DNA from: Arctopsyche grandis
Lineage: Eukaryota > Arthropoda > Insecta > Trichoptera > Hydropsychidae
NCBI RefSeq assembly: GCF_051622035.1
Contig: NC_135355.1
Span: forward strand, 1,240,001-1,304,000
Reading direction: 5' to 3'
Length of the DNA stretch: 64,000 nt
A program made the position numbers and the translations under genes. The notes under the pieces were generated by a model. It made no database searches. It was not told the origin of the DNA and was given only the letters and a program-made list of their open reading frames with translations. Below, in pieces: positions 12,546-24,689 of this stretch. Each line of letters opens with the position of its first letter. Within the stretch, counting starts at the first letter, position 1.

Positions 12546-13095
12546 TCAGAGTCGGAGTTGCTCCAGAGTCTGACTATGACATCATATACCTATATATAAT
12601 TTCGCTATTCCGTCTGTGCGTCTGAAATAACGTTCGCCGTACAATAAATAGTCATTTCGATTCGACATATGTACATACATACATATGTACGTAAGCTAGA
12701 CCTCTTCCAAAAAAACTACGTACGAATATAATACGAATAATAACAAAAGAAAAAAAGTTCTATATATACTGTTTGATACGAATGCTTCCACTAGGAAAAT
12801 AGACCTAAATAATTTAGAAATAATACACCGCCATCTATTGAAAATTTATTTAATTAATTAGTTTTTCTATCGGTGTTTTATATTGTTTACTAATGGTTTT
12901 ACTCGGCTTCGCTCGGTATTTGTAACGTAAACCGCTTAAACATGACTAATCTATGTAACAGTAAACATTTTATTAAATTTATTTGTATAGTTTTATTTTA
13001 TATAAATTTATGTGAATACTCATTTGTTTTTTTATTAAATTGACTATCACGAACAAACAAACATAGATACTGTCTCTTTCGAAATTATATGTATA
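12546..13095 (-). mobile_element. Helitron-like debris including a reverse copy
   Basis: From about 12889 to 13095 the minus strand matches the element at 18792-19001: GAAATTATATGTA-type 5' start, then CCGAGCGAAGCCGAGTAAAA and a mutated terminus ATTAGT in place of CTAGT. 12590-12700 resembles the body at 9711-9840. Confidence 0.55.
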
Positions 13096-14379
13096 CCAGA
13101 ATCCGGCGCCTGCGCCCTCGGCGTCTTCGCCCCCAGGGACTTATATATCTATCGAATATAAATATATCGAATGTGTCGTCTACGAACCATCGAACGAAGG
13201 TTACATGCATACATACATACATACATATATGCAAAGTCTCTTTCAAAATTATATAATTATGTAAATGGGATTCTATAAAATAATCGAAATTATATAATTT
13301 AATCTCTTTCGTAATTTAATTAGATGGGTTTTTAACTGTTTAAAAAAATAAATAAATATATCTATATATAAATGGATAGCATATTACATTTTTTTAATGA
13401 AACTAACTAAAGCTTCTCAAATGTTCGAATTAGTGAGCTGAAAAATAATCACAACATACATGTACATACATAAACGAACCTTTTTCTATTCAAACTTTGC
13501 GATTCAAATTTGTTTTGAAAATTGATTTACATACATACAAAGACGGGTAGCTTCAGCTCTGGAACAATTTCACAAGGACTATTGCTAAAATTTTATTGTG
13601 CGTTGAAATAATTTTGCTTGTATAATTGATATTGCCACCCTTGCACCCCCACCCCCATCAGCATCCGGCAATAATAGATTGCTTCCGATAATGAATGTGT
13701 ACAGTAAAAAGTTTCCCCTTGTCAATTGCTTTTCCACTCTCTCGATCAGTTTGATTGATTGGGCGGGCTGATGAGCTCAAGTGTTTGAACAATAAAAAGC
13801 GCTCGTCCTTTTATCGGTTCGCCCCCGCACAAAAGGTTTACTACCGCTGCCCGAACACGACTTCCAATCCAAATCGCTGATTGATTGAATTTTTCGTTGC
13901 GGCATTTCAAACTTCTTCAAGGAAAAAATGCGCATTGCAAATTTTTCAAATCCGAAATTAAACTGCGCCACCGCAATCCTAATTTCATTATAAATCCCTA
14001 GCCCACTGTTCGCCGCAAAAAAAAGTACTTAAAATCCAACAAACGATTTTATTATGAATTCGACTCGCGCTTTCAGCACACGCGTTTTCGCGCCAACTTT
14101 TTCGTTCGCGCGCGAACCCTTTCATTTTTTTGCATTCGCTTTATTTTTATTTTATTTTTTGCCTTTCACCGCTTTTCATCCGCAAAAAGTTCCCTGTGGA
14201 TATCCAATGTTTTAAAAGTTACTTCGGAGCTTTGAATTGCAATATTTCTACTTTTGACGTTCCCAAGAAACTCTTCACACTTATCATATTTCTTTCGACT
14301 ATCTTTATACTTAATATATATGGCAAATACATTTCATTCAATTTCCAAAGTAATGCAGAAGATATCCAACAAGGGCGTC
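13096..14379. other. no gene seen
   Basis: 13600-14120 is less AT-rich, with several CG dinucleotides and no match to the local repeats; this may be unique regulatory DNA. The long plus-strand frame from 14130 runs into the E-repeat and is not a gene. Confidence 0.35.
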
Positions 14380-15075
14380 ATATCAGCTTTTTCCAGGAGG
14401 GCAAAATTTTTGACCAGTTAACAATGACTTTCTGGGGGGGGCGGGTGTATTATATTAAAATAAATTTTCAGCTTGATACGTTCAGGGGTGTGGACAAAAA
14501 TGTGGCTGCAACATTTTCGACCTTTCTAAGAGGAAAAAATCCCACTTCCGGTTCATTAAATTTAATGATTTTTTTTATTTTTACTTAAAATCACTGTCTT
14601 TATTATATACAAAAATATCAAGAAGATTAAAATAATTTAAAAGGTCAAAATAAAATAATGAAATATTGTTTTAAAAAAAATACTACTTCCGGTCTACGAA
14701 TTAAGTTCGTACATAGAGAATAAAAATATAAATTGTCTGCTTAATACGTTCAGGGGTGAAGACATAATCGAGGCGAAAACATTTTTGACCTTTCTAAGAG
14801 GAAAAAATCTCACTTCCGGTTTATAAAATTTAGTGATTTTTTTTTTATTGTCATCACATTGATACAAGAATTATACTTGAATTTTTTCGTGAAGAGCACA
14901 CATGCTTAAGAAGGCGAAAAAAATTTATAACAAGAGTAAACTGCCACTTCCGGTTGACGGATGCTTACCAAATTTTATACTTAACTTGGTATTAAGCTTA
15001 AACTTCTAGATATGAAATTTCAATTCAATAAACCAAAAACCTTGACTCTCTAAAGTATTCAAATAAATTTATATA
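14380..15075 (+). repeat. E-repeat partial copy with about 1.5 array units
   Basis: Carries CCCACTTCCGGTTCATTAAA, TACTACTTCCGGTCTACGAA and TGCCACTTCCGGTTGACGG, with linkers TCAGGGGTG and GACCTTTCTAAGAGG as in the 45-47 kb copy. The array is short here. Confidence 0.8.
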
Positions 15076-15140
15076 AAATACTAAGCCCACTTTAAAGTTC
15101 AAGGAATTTGACCCTCAAAGCCCTCAACATGAGGCCACCA

Positions 15141-15158
15141 CCCCCCCCCCCCCCCCCC
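15141..15158. repeat. C18 homopolymer
   Basis: An eighteen-base C run in AT-rich DNA between an E-repeat and the unfilled foldback site. It has a G17 counterpart at 58878-58894. Its length may be a sequencing estimate. Confidence 0.8.
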
Positions 15159-15169
15159 AATTAATACAG

Positions 15170-15354
15170 TCTAAGAGACCCTTTCGTCGGAGAACGAGAC
15201 GGTTGTTCATGAATATCGCACAACAACCGCACATTACTGTTCTATGTAAAATAAAACTACTCAAATAAATTTAATAAAATGTTTACTATTAGATTAGTCA
15301 TGTGTAAGCGGTTTATATTACAAACACTGAGCGAAGCCGGGTAATATAGCTAGT
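15170..15354 (+). repeat. empty foldback site and Helitron-like 3' end
   Basis: 15170-15245 matches the flanks of 6137-6265 without an insertion, with a single TTCATGAAT. 15246-15354 is a Helitron-like tail with ATAAAATGTTTACTATTAG, CTGAGCGAAGCCGGGT and CTAGT. Confidence 0.7.
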
Positions 15355-15849
15355 TATATATAAATCCGATATACATATGTACATACGTTCATACTTCAAG
15401 AACGCTTTATTCCGAAATGGCACCGAATAATGAACGAATTCAATCAACCAGATTCATTAGAACGAAATTTGTTAAAATAATTAAAATGAAAGTGTGAAAA
15501 TCCCAGTGAAATCGATCCGTGCGAACCATCTCCTATTAATTGTTTCACAACATTCAAATTCATTCAATAAAATTAAATAAAAAATGTAAACACTTAAGCT
15601 CTATTTATATAATCCAACACTGCACGTCAACAGAAGTGCACGGAAAAGACTATTTCTATTCATACTATACAGCAGCGAACTTTCAGACAAGTTTTGACCA
15701 CGTGGAAATCAAAATCGACTTACAAACGTATACATGACGTGTCGTCGAGTCAATATTGCGCATGCGCACTTTCGTTAGTACACGTGCACTCGCCACTATG
15801 ACGTCACGCCTTTTGCGCAACAAGCAGCATGGATAAGTTAGCATATCTT
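15355..15849. other. no gene seen
   Basis: Spacer with short frames. A small CpG-bearing stretch near 15735-15810 (CATGCGCAC, ACACGTGCAC, TGACGTCACG) includes a CRE at about 15800 and may be regulatory. Confidence 0.35.
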
Positions 15850-16260
15850 GCTATGATCAGTGTGGTTACAAGTTGGAGTCACACTGGTTGCTGCTGGGCA
15901 GACCTTGGTTTGTGACCAAGTCGGTCGTTTCCTATCAGAGTTTGTCAATTTTTCCGGTTTTCATTGAAACGATTCCTACAAAATTAGCTTTCCCTCGCCA
16001 TTTCTCTCCCAAAATCTTGAGTTATTGTGTTATATCTCAAGGTTCGCCGATTTTCTCCATAGATGTGTTTGTGGATGATTATTGTATAAAAATTCGTATT
16101 GTTGTATATATGTACATACATATACATACATATATGTGTTGATCGTATTGTATGTATACGATGTTTGTAATCCACATTTTCTTGATCTGTATAGTACACT
16201 CATCGCATTGTCACACTCGATCTGTAATTACGATTGTACATAGATTGATTAAATAAAAAT
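15850..16260 (+). mobile_element. SINE with divergent head
   Basis: The body is clear (GGTCGTTTCCTATCAGAG, GAAACGATTCCTACAAAATT, TTGTTATATCTCA-type block, CATAGATGTGTTTGTGG). The head (GGAGTCACACTGGTTGCTGC) is unlike types 1 and 2, and the terminal hairpin is missing. Confidence 0.65.
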
Positions 16261-17313
16261 AGATAAAAAAATATTTTGCTTGATACGCTACGGTGACATG
16301 TACTGCTGTATAATATTTTTTTTTTTTATTTTTTTTTTTTTATTTTATTTAAATAGGCACACATACAGAATAAAATATAAAAAGAAAGTTGTACAATGAG
16401 ACAAAAAATAATAATAAACATAAATAAAAATATAATATTCCATTTACAGTGAGCACCACATGGTGATATAAAAAAGTAAAATTACAAAAACATCAAGATT
16501 TAAAAAAAAAGAAAAGAAACAAATAAAGAAAAAGATACAGATAAAGTAAAAAAGAAAAAGAAAGACTATAAGGGTGAAGAAGCAAATCAACCACATATTA
16601 TTTTACACATATTAATATGAATAGACCGTATCAGCTACTGGTGTTTCGTCTACGCCACACACATTTCACGGAACATATGAATGCGTCCATATATAAGAAT
16701 ATTTTTCGTATTGCTGTTTATGTCCTGTGTCACTTATACGAATTAATTTTAAAACGGCCTATCATATTCATATTAGTATCCGGGTGCACGCTTTTGTGCA
16801 CTTGATGAAAAGAGAGCACCGATCATCAGACAATCATCATTGTGACGAAATGAGCATTTCATATTGTACTTACATATATACATCCTTACATATTATATTA
16901 TACATACATATGTAGAGTCGACGCAGTGGCGCACGAGGGGGTAGGGGGTGTGAGGGGGTTTTCTCGGGGCCCGTCTGTAATTAAAGCGTGGACGGTAAAT
17001 AACGGTAACGCCGCAATTAAGGTTGGTCATAAAACCGAAGTCGACGGCCATTTTCCACGTCAGTTAATTTCAGTTTCCCATCGCAGTAACAAATTAACAA
17101 TGATCTCGTACAGCCTTTCGATTCGCAAGGTGACGTCAAACATTGGCATTACATAGGTAATCTACATACTACGTACGTTGAATTTTCATTCTAATAAACA
17201 ATAAATTATTATATTTTCTTTAGTTATTTATTTATTTTTAAATTGCTTTTTTAAATACACATTTATTTTATAAAATAGATGTTTAAATTGTTCCCTTAGC
17301 TTATGGAGTGGTC
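16261..17313. other. no gene seen
   Basis: Includes a T/A-rich low-complexity block (16315-16560) and a GC-richer segment at 16920-17110. No domain or splice structure was found. Confidence 0.4.
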
Positions 17314-17317
17314 TTAA

Positions 17318-17838
17318 GAGGGCTGGACAGCAGCGCCTTGTCCATACAAACGTACTATACTTCTCCCTACCTCAATTATGGCACTAGAGAAATTATTTTT
17401 TAATATACTATGGATATCCACCATTGGGGTGCATCTATCGTTTTATTTTTTTGATTAATTATTTTTTATAGGAGCTAGGAGCCACCAAACATCTATAAAA
17501 TCGCCTCTTTTTTACACCCACGAAAAGAGTCTAGCGTGCTTATTTAACGGTCGATTTAAAAAAAATACGCCGATAGATGCACAGAAAATATCTTTCTCAT
17601 ACCGATGATGATTTTTTTTTAAAATTGGTCCAGTTTTGGGGGAGAAAATAGTAGAATACGAAACCTCGATTTTGTCAATTTAAAACACGTTTTATCTGGT
17701 CGAAGCGAAACTGTCGCATTCACTCAATATATATATTGATATATATTGTCGCATTCACTCAATATATACATACACTCAATATATATATATCGAAGAAAGG
17801 AACTGTAACAAAATTAAGGTTTCGGGTGTACAACCCTC
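17318..17838. mobile_element. 521-bp MITE with TTAA target duplication, copy 1
   Basis: Ends are GAGGGCTGGACAGCAGC and, on the minus strand, GAGGGTTGTACACCCGAAAC. TTAA lies outside both (17314-17317, 17839-17842). A copy about 95% alike by eye is at 30548-31070. TTAA fits piggyBac-type integration, but no transposase is present. Confidence 0.85.
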
Positions 17839-17842
17839 TTAA

Positions 17843-18565
17843 GGTGTAAACACACCGAATCATACGGCTCGCCATGTCTAGGAAGTCTCCAACTGTGATG
17901 GGCGTATCCACATGTCCTTGTTAATTCTTACGAGCTCATTATTTTGACAAGTTTCTTCTACATTTCATCAAATATATTAATCACCCTTATCGATCACTGT
18001 CAAACCTGTGTTTGACACCTGAAACACTCCAGGGGGTGAGTTTTACCCTGGATGGCCATTGCATATATCAGGCGTGGTAGCGTATTTTTACATGTGCCAA
18101 ACTAAATAAAAAAACATGCAACATGCACGCATTGATGTACATATAATACACATAGATGGGCCCTGACGTGTGATTTTGGTCGGAGATCTTGTCTTCACTA
18201 ACTGGGGGGTGCGGGGGGTTTAACTAGCGGGGAAGTTGGGAAAAAAATGTTTTTTTTTTCCTACGACGCAGCGGTACCTACATTGAGAGAAACTATGCAT
18301 GCGCCATGTATTTTGCACGCGCCAAAAGGGAGACCAGTATAAGACGTGAGGGCGGATCTAGTGTATTATACATCAATGCATGCACGCCGTAAAAACTACA
18401 CGTGTACTCTGACTGACCCGGCCCGGTTGACCCCGAGCAATATAATATGTATATATGTTTTTATCCAAACAACTTTCAAAACAATAAAATTAAACATATC
18501 CCAAAGGCTTTGATAGGACTTCGAACGTCTTCAACTAACCATATTATCAGCGTCAAATAAATTTT
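17843..18565. other. no gene seen
   Basis: Spacer; scattered G-rich runs near 18205-18240 and CpG near 18410-18435. No coding region or repeat end identified. Confidence 0.35.
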
Positions 18566-18775
18566 TTTTTTTAAATAGGTTTTTGCGCTATTTTTTCTAT
18601 TATGCTGTACATTAACATTAGAATAATATAATACTATGATTACTAACAAAATTAAATTAAAATTGTAAAATAGAAAATCATCAATAGATCAGTAGCTATT
18701 AAAATAGATATAAGATGTATCGTGAACATAATTTAGTAATAATAAAAAGCGTTTAAAAATCAAAAATAGTATTTT
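18566..18775 (+). mobile_element. Jockey-like LINE 3' UTR fragment
   Basis: Matches the tail of the family at 42370-42576: AAATAGGTTTTTG, TATTATGCTGTACATTAACA, AGATATAAGATGTAT and the 3' end AAAAAGCGTTTAAAAATCAA. Strongly 5'-truncated, as is usual for LINEs. Confidence 0.8.
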
Positions 18776-18791
18776 TGCTAATATGTACATA

Positions 18792-19002
18792 TCTAATATA
18801 TAATTTCGAAAGAGACTTCGTATGTATGTATGTATGTTTGTTTGGGTCGTAGACTCCGTGATGTTCAATTTAATAAAAAATCAAATAAATTTAAATAAAA
18901 TAAAATATTCAAATAAATTTAATAAAATGTTTACTATTAGATTGGCCATGTTTAAGCTGTTTTTATTGCAAATACCGAGCGAAGCCGGGTAAAAACACTA
19001 GT
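18792..19002 (+). mobile_element. short non-autonomous Helitron-like element
   Basis: Begins TCTAATATATAATTTCG and ends CCGAGCGAAGCCGGGT, 8 nt, CTAGT: a 5' TC start, a GC-rich imperfect hairpin near the 3' end, and a CTAG/T terminus. About 210 bp, no coding. Reverse relative at 12889-13095. Confidence 0.65.
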
Positions 19003-20145
19003 ACTATATAATTACAGTCTAAACGAGTTGGATCTTGGAGTTCGTTGAGGATCAAGTTAGCACGAAAGAAGACGCCAAAGGATTTTAGCATAATTCTAGA
19101 TCCTTTTGACTTTAATTAAAAAAAAATTAATAACGCGACAAGTCAAGTTGAAATATAAAAAAGAAAAGTTACTTCTTTCCGACGAACGAACGGCCGGAAA
19201 AAATCTAATGGAAATTTTCCCCAAAATAGGTCGCCAAAATCTCGAGAAGAATTCCGAAAAATTTCACAATTGTTTTGCGAACGGCCAAATAAAATAAAAG
19301 GTCAACAATTTATAAATAATTTAGAGGGTAATCTGGAAAACATGGTAACCCCATAAAACACTCAACATTTCATTGGAAAAACAAATTATGCCACGACTCA
19401 CCTTTCTCATTTCAAAGTTTACCCGAATCGAAACACTTAAATAAAAAAATAATACGCTGTAAACTATACGGTTTACATCAAAGTCCAAATTTTATTCCAT
19501 TTACCATATTCATTCACACACCTTAACAATGCAAATAAATAGACACAATTTGTCCAACAGCTTACATATAACAGCAAAACTTCAAGAAAAACCAACCCCT
19601 CGCTGAAAGTGGCCCAAAATTGATAATAAGATTTGAATCGCGCAAACAGAAACGTCAACGTTATTGTAAAATAACCACATACATACATGTACATTGTACA
19701 TACATATGTAGGTACTTTGTATAGACAAACAACACGTTCTAAAATGGGTCAACAGCACTCAAATTTTCTTGAAACGCTTCCAAATCGATCTCGAGCATTA
19801 TTGTTTGCGTTGTTATTCTTTTGTACGGTGAAATTGCTCTCAATACATACACTCGTGTGAGTACATATTATATGTACACACGTACGTACATACATAAGTA
19901 TTGAGTATGTGTACATCTTAACCCATTCTGACACCTCGTTACAGCCCTTAAACAATTACACCACCCACATACTCGCACCCACGACCGATTAATTAATAGT
20001 AATGAAGCAAGTTATTAGAGAACACGAACATATCGCGATTCGTGTCAAATCTGTGTAGGCTATTGTATATTTCTATAGCTTCATGATCGACGTACACATG
20101 TATGATCTATCGCAACTTTTTCCTTATAATCTTATGTGTAAAACC
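19003..20145. other. no gene seen
   Basis: AT-rich spacer with TACATA microsatellites near 19680 and 19860. The frames present have no recognisable domain. Confidence 0.4.
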
Positions 20146-20836
20146 GAAACGGCGTCCGTAATTCGTTTCCGGTTGGCCGTCGTCAAAGTCGTTTCTGATT
20201 GGCCGTCGTCAAAGTCGTTTCTGATTGGCCGTCGTCAAAGTCGTTTCTGATTGGCCAGATCAGTCAAAGACGTTTGCGATTGGTCGATCGCTAAATAAAT
20301 TATTCGATTCAAATAAATTTAATTAAAAATCAAATGAAAATGTTTTCATGGTTCGGGGGGATTGACTGCATTTCCATTTCAAGTTTATTTTATTACATCC
20401 GTGCTAAAACGGAAGAGATCGTCAAAAGTGGAACCGAGCGAAGCCAGGTAACACCACTAGTTCGATATAAACATTAACTATTGAAAAGTAGATTGAAAGA
20501 TGTTAATAGCTTAAAAATCTATCAATGATCACAATATATGTATCACCACATTGCCAAAAACAAAAAAAAATACGTAGATGTAGAAAAAAAATCGTTTTAG
20601 ACGCGTTTGAAATTTGAATTTCTGAAAAGTGCCTGACGTTTATCCAGTTTTTAGTTTGAAACATAGATGGCGGTAGTAAAATAATTTGTGATTATTTTCG
20701 ATAGTACTACAATCCCTATCCGTTGTATTTATAATATGTTTACGTTTAAAACGTATTTTAACCTAGAGATTAGGTAATTGGAGGTCATAGACCGCTAGTT
20801 TAAGTGGAACCGAGTGAAGCCGGGTAGCACGACTAG
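20146..20836 (+). repeat. composite repeat with four CCAAT units and two Helitron-like ends
   Basis: 20146-20545 is the second copy of the 1410-1830 composite, with the 26-bp unit expanded. One Helitron-like terminus lies at 20432-20461 (CCGAGCGAAGCCAGGT, CTAGT), another at 20809-20836. Between them are a minus NE copy (about 20570-20760) and a piece of the TGTAACC LTR-like repeat. No gene. Confidence 0.65.
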
Positions 20837-21127
20837 TCCATAATAAAAAATATAATACTATCACTTGGTACGTGACCATGTACGATTGAAAGATGTTTCT
20901 AGGTTTTATTAAAAATCAAATACCCAAAGATGGATTACCATTATTATAACAATTCTTGAATTTAGAATTTTCATCTTGACAAATAGGCAGAAATTAAAAA
21001 AAAATGCATTATATGTCAATAAATTTGGAGAAAATTACTTTAGAGAGATACAAGGGTGCGGTTGAAATTTTGAAAATAATATATATATTTATCAAAATAT
21101 ACATATATAAATATTGTTTAAATCTCG
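20837..21127. other. no gene seen
   Basis: AT-rich spacer leading to a SINE; nothing recognisable. Confidence 0.4.
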
Positions 21128-21445
21128 AAATTAACCAACAGAATAGACTAATGGTTAACATACAATGCTTTAAACAAAATGGTCACGGGTTCAAATACCA
21201 CTGGTTTCTGCTGGCCAAACCTTGGATTTGAGCCTCCAGGTCGATCGTTTCCTATCAGAGTTTGGCAACCAACGGTTCCAAAAATGTGGCAACCTTGCCC
21301 ATTTTCTCGCAAATCTCGAGTCTGCAGCAATCTCGAATTTCGCTGAATTGTTTAAAAATGCCGCAAATTTACAAATTTGTCATTTGAGTGCTAATTGATG
21401 TGTAAAATGTAACCCTAATGGCCAGCAAGGAGCATTTGAATAAAA
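21128..21445 (+). mobile_element. SINE with a third tRNA-like head
   Basis: A box region TAGACTAATGGTTAAC and B box ACGGGTTCAAATACC resemble a tRNA different from types 1 and 2. The body CGATCGTTTCCTATCAGAG is shared. The end is GGCCAGCAAGGAGCATTTG plus an A-rich tail, so the terminal hairpin has degraded. Confidence 0.75.
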
Positions 21446-21980
21446 AATAAAAATAAATAAATTGAATTGAATTAAAATGTTGGTGTCTGATTCAAACGCA
21501 ATTAAACGAAACTGTATTCGCACAAACATAATCACAATTCATATTTACAATATTTGCAAAATAGCAAAATTCAGCATGGAAAAAGCTACTTTAAATTATA
21601 TTTAAATGATACTTGGATATACATAATTTTCTTTAAAAAAAAGCTTGACAAGAAGTGAGTTCTGTCACTTAAAAAAAAGCCATCCATATATTTACATATG
21701 TATCTACATACATTTGTATGTACATACTAGATAAAATATAAATTAAATCCTTTCAATGACGTCATTACAACTAATATTAAATTACGCTTTGAAATAGAAA
21801 ACTCAAAATCTATTGATTTTGGCTTCGATTTTTATTTTTCAATGCCGTGCACTTACATAAGCATTCTACATAGTACCTTTTAGCTATTTCTAAATAAATA
21901 AATAAAATATTAACTGTTGTATTTGAAAGTGGCGAAAATCCAATTTTCAGTTCCAAAAACATTACTTAATTTAATTTTTA
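21446..21980. other. no gene seen
   Basis: AT-rich spacer without identifiable features. Confidence 0.4.
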
Positions 21981-23166
21981 CTTTATCTATGTACGTAGTA
22001 ACAATAGATGAAGTTTTGTGATCATGCGAAAATTCGAACTCGAGATTTTGACTGATTCGAACTCAGAATCGATTATTGATCACGTTTTCATGATCTAGAA
22101 AAAATGTGTGTGTGTGTGTCTGTGCGTGTGTGTGTGTTTGTGTGTCTGTGTATTTTGGGGATTTTTTTTTGAACACCGTTAGTCCTATCGAACCGAAACT
22201 TAGTATCAGTTACTGAAATTCTTATCGACACGATGTAAATTTTTTTCAAATTTTTAAGTTGACCGGAAATGGTACCTCCCCTAATAGGTGTCCTCTTTTT
22301 TTTAAGTTTTTGAATTCAATTATCTGCTATCCAAACCGCTAACTGAATCGGATTGAATCTTTTTTCTATGTAATATAAATGATAATTTTTATAACCTTAT
22401 TTTTTTTTAATATTTTTATCTGAACCGGAAGTAGTACTTTTACTCTAGAGAATCGAGGTTTTTTATGTTTTTCTCAGAAACCTTTTAGTTTATTGAACTG
22501 AAATTTCATATCTAGAAGTTTAAGCGTAATACCAAGTTATGTATAAAATTTAGTAAGCATCCCTCAACCGGAAGTGGCAGTTTACTTTTGTTCGATTTTT
22601 CTTCCACTATTTTTTTCGACCCTCTATACACGTGTGATCTTCACGAAAAAAATCAAGTATAATTCCTCTAGCAATGTGATGAAAATAAAAAAAAATCACA
22701 AAATTTAATAAACCGGAAGTGGGATTTTCTCCTCTTAGAAAGGTCAAAAAAGTTGTCGCCTGGATCCTGTCCACACCCCTGGACGTATTAAGCTGAAAAT
22801 TTACATTTGTATTCTTTATGTACTAACTTAGAGTTGCTAACGTTTTGGTCAGAATTCGTAAACTGAAAGTAGTATTTTTTTTTAAAACAATATTTCATTA
22901 TTTTATTTTGACCTTTTAAATTATATTTATCCTCTTGATATAATGTTTATAATATTTATACTGATTTTAAATAATAAAAAAAATTTGAACAAAATCCGAC
23001 AACCGGAAGTAGAACTTTTGTCTTGTGCAAGTCTCCATACATTTGCGCTCAATTTGTATCGCTATCATAGTTGTTAGTTCAATATCGAATTTTGTTTTGT
23101 AACCTTCTTATATTCCTCAAATACATAGATAAAGTTATGGGTTGGTCACACCCGAATTTTTTAATT
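21981..23166 (-). repeat. E-repeat, nearly full-length, reverse orientation
   Basis: Mirrors the 45018-47961 copy end to end. Left end ACTTTATCTATGTACGTAGT, right end TACATAGATAAAGTTATGGG plus the shared flank GGTTGGTCACACCCGAA. It contains about one and a half internal units rather than seven. Short inverted ACTTTATCTATGTA motifs lie at or near both ends. No transposase. Confidence 0.8.
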
Positions 23167-23835
23167 CGATATGTCGAGAATCCCGGAAAAGCAGAATAAA
23201 CGTATTACATTATATGTAATATTTTGCGAAATATTGTAGAAAATATATGTAGAAAAGTGGACTTATGTCACTTTCAAACATAACAACTCATATATTGTAT
23301 AATATATTATACCATAAGTTTGATAAACCGTTAAACGATTTTTTTAATCACACCTCGTGTATCAAAAGATTATAATAAGCCGTCAATATGTTTACACGTA
23401 GCAGGACGTATGTAAGTAATGAACGGTCACTTTGGGTTAATCTCCCCCTCCCCCAAATGTCTCCCCTCGTCTACCTTTACACGGGAATAATGACTGCTCT
23501 CGGATGTGACGAAAAAAACGAAATAAAGTGCCGTTGAATGAGTGAAAAACTTTCAATAAAAAAAAGTTACCCTTCACCGTTTTCCTGGATGCGATGAGTT
23601 TCGCTCGACCGTGGTTTAGGCGAACCGCCCCCGAGAATTGTGATGGTCATTAAAAGGGATACCCTTTTTCAGCATACGAAACCGAACACTGAAATGACAT
23701 TACAGAGATCCATCAAAACGGAATTAAAACAAAAAGTATTACATGCCTTTATCAATTTCTGATATATCTGCATACATATTGTCGCGTGGACGTACATACA
23801 TACATATATATGTAGGCATAAAAATGTTATAATAA
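23167..23835. other. no gene; possible unique regulatory stretch
   Basis: 23420-23720 is GC-richer, with pyrimidine tracts and CpG (CTCCCCCTCCCCC, AGGCGAACCGCCCC), and matches no repeat here. No exon structure was seen. Confidence 0.3.
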
Positions 23836-24689
23836 CACTGTTCGACAAATGACGACTTTTTTTTGGTTCAGAGACGAGATATGACTTTTCTTGTAGATCT
23901 ACATATGCCCAGTGAACACGAATCTGGTAATAAAAAATTTTGATTGGCTCGATATTCGGAGATATATGTTTTTTTTAAATCGCGCGGTTTTTCTATATCT
24001 TGGTGTCGTTCAATCGATGTCTCAAAATCTGTCAATTTCCCGTTCAAAATGAATATTGGAATCTATAGTCGGGTATTTTATCTTTCATTTGTAGTACTTT
24101 TTAGCTTTCAAATCTCTCTAAGTAGTCGTCTAGTTCAAATCAATAGTCAAAAGTATGTATTTTCACTTGGGATTTTTTCCCACTGTTAACACTAATTTTA
24201 TATTGAGTATTTTCTATTGCAAAATATTTATTGGGATAGTTTTCTGGCCATACTATTTTTTGTTTTCGTTTAAAAGGGTTAATTTGAAGTGTGCTGAATT
24301 TAAAATCGGTAAAATTGCGAGGTAAAAGCTCGTACTAGTATTTACTCGTATTTACATGAATCTGAATTGAATTAATAGGGATAATATATTAAATTGTCTT
24401 TATATGAGAATTAAATAAAATTCCATTTAGAAAAATTGTATTTCGACTATTCTTGTGGATTGATAACAATAATTCTATTGATAACTGGCTTACCTCGATA
24501 AAATAAACGATTTTGAGACATCGAGCGAACAACACCAAGATATAGAAAAATCACGCGATTTAAAAAACACATATATCTCTGAATCTCGAGCTAATCAACA
24601 TCCTTTATTACCAGAGTCGTGTTTACTGGGCATAGATTTATAAGAAAAGTCATATCTCAACTCTGAACCAATTTTCGTGTCGAACAGTG
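23836..24689. mobile_element. 854-bp element with about 190-bp inverted repeats and TAA flanks
   Basis: Ends CACTGTTCGACA at the left and its complement at the right, each flanked by TAA. The arms (about 23836-24028 and 24507-24689) pair over blocks such as GGAGATATATG and CTATATCTTGGTGTCGTTC. The 3-bp duplication and CAC start suggest a CMC (CACTA/Chapaev) relative, but PIF/Harbinger also makes TWA duplications. No transposase. Confidence 0.75.

Noticed and set aside
14130..14588. 152-residue plus-strand frame
   Set aside because: Runs from AT-rich spacer into an E-repeat; no domain, and other E copies do not keep the frame.
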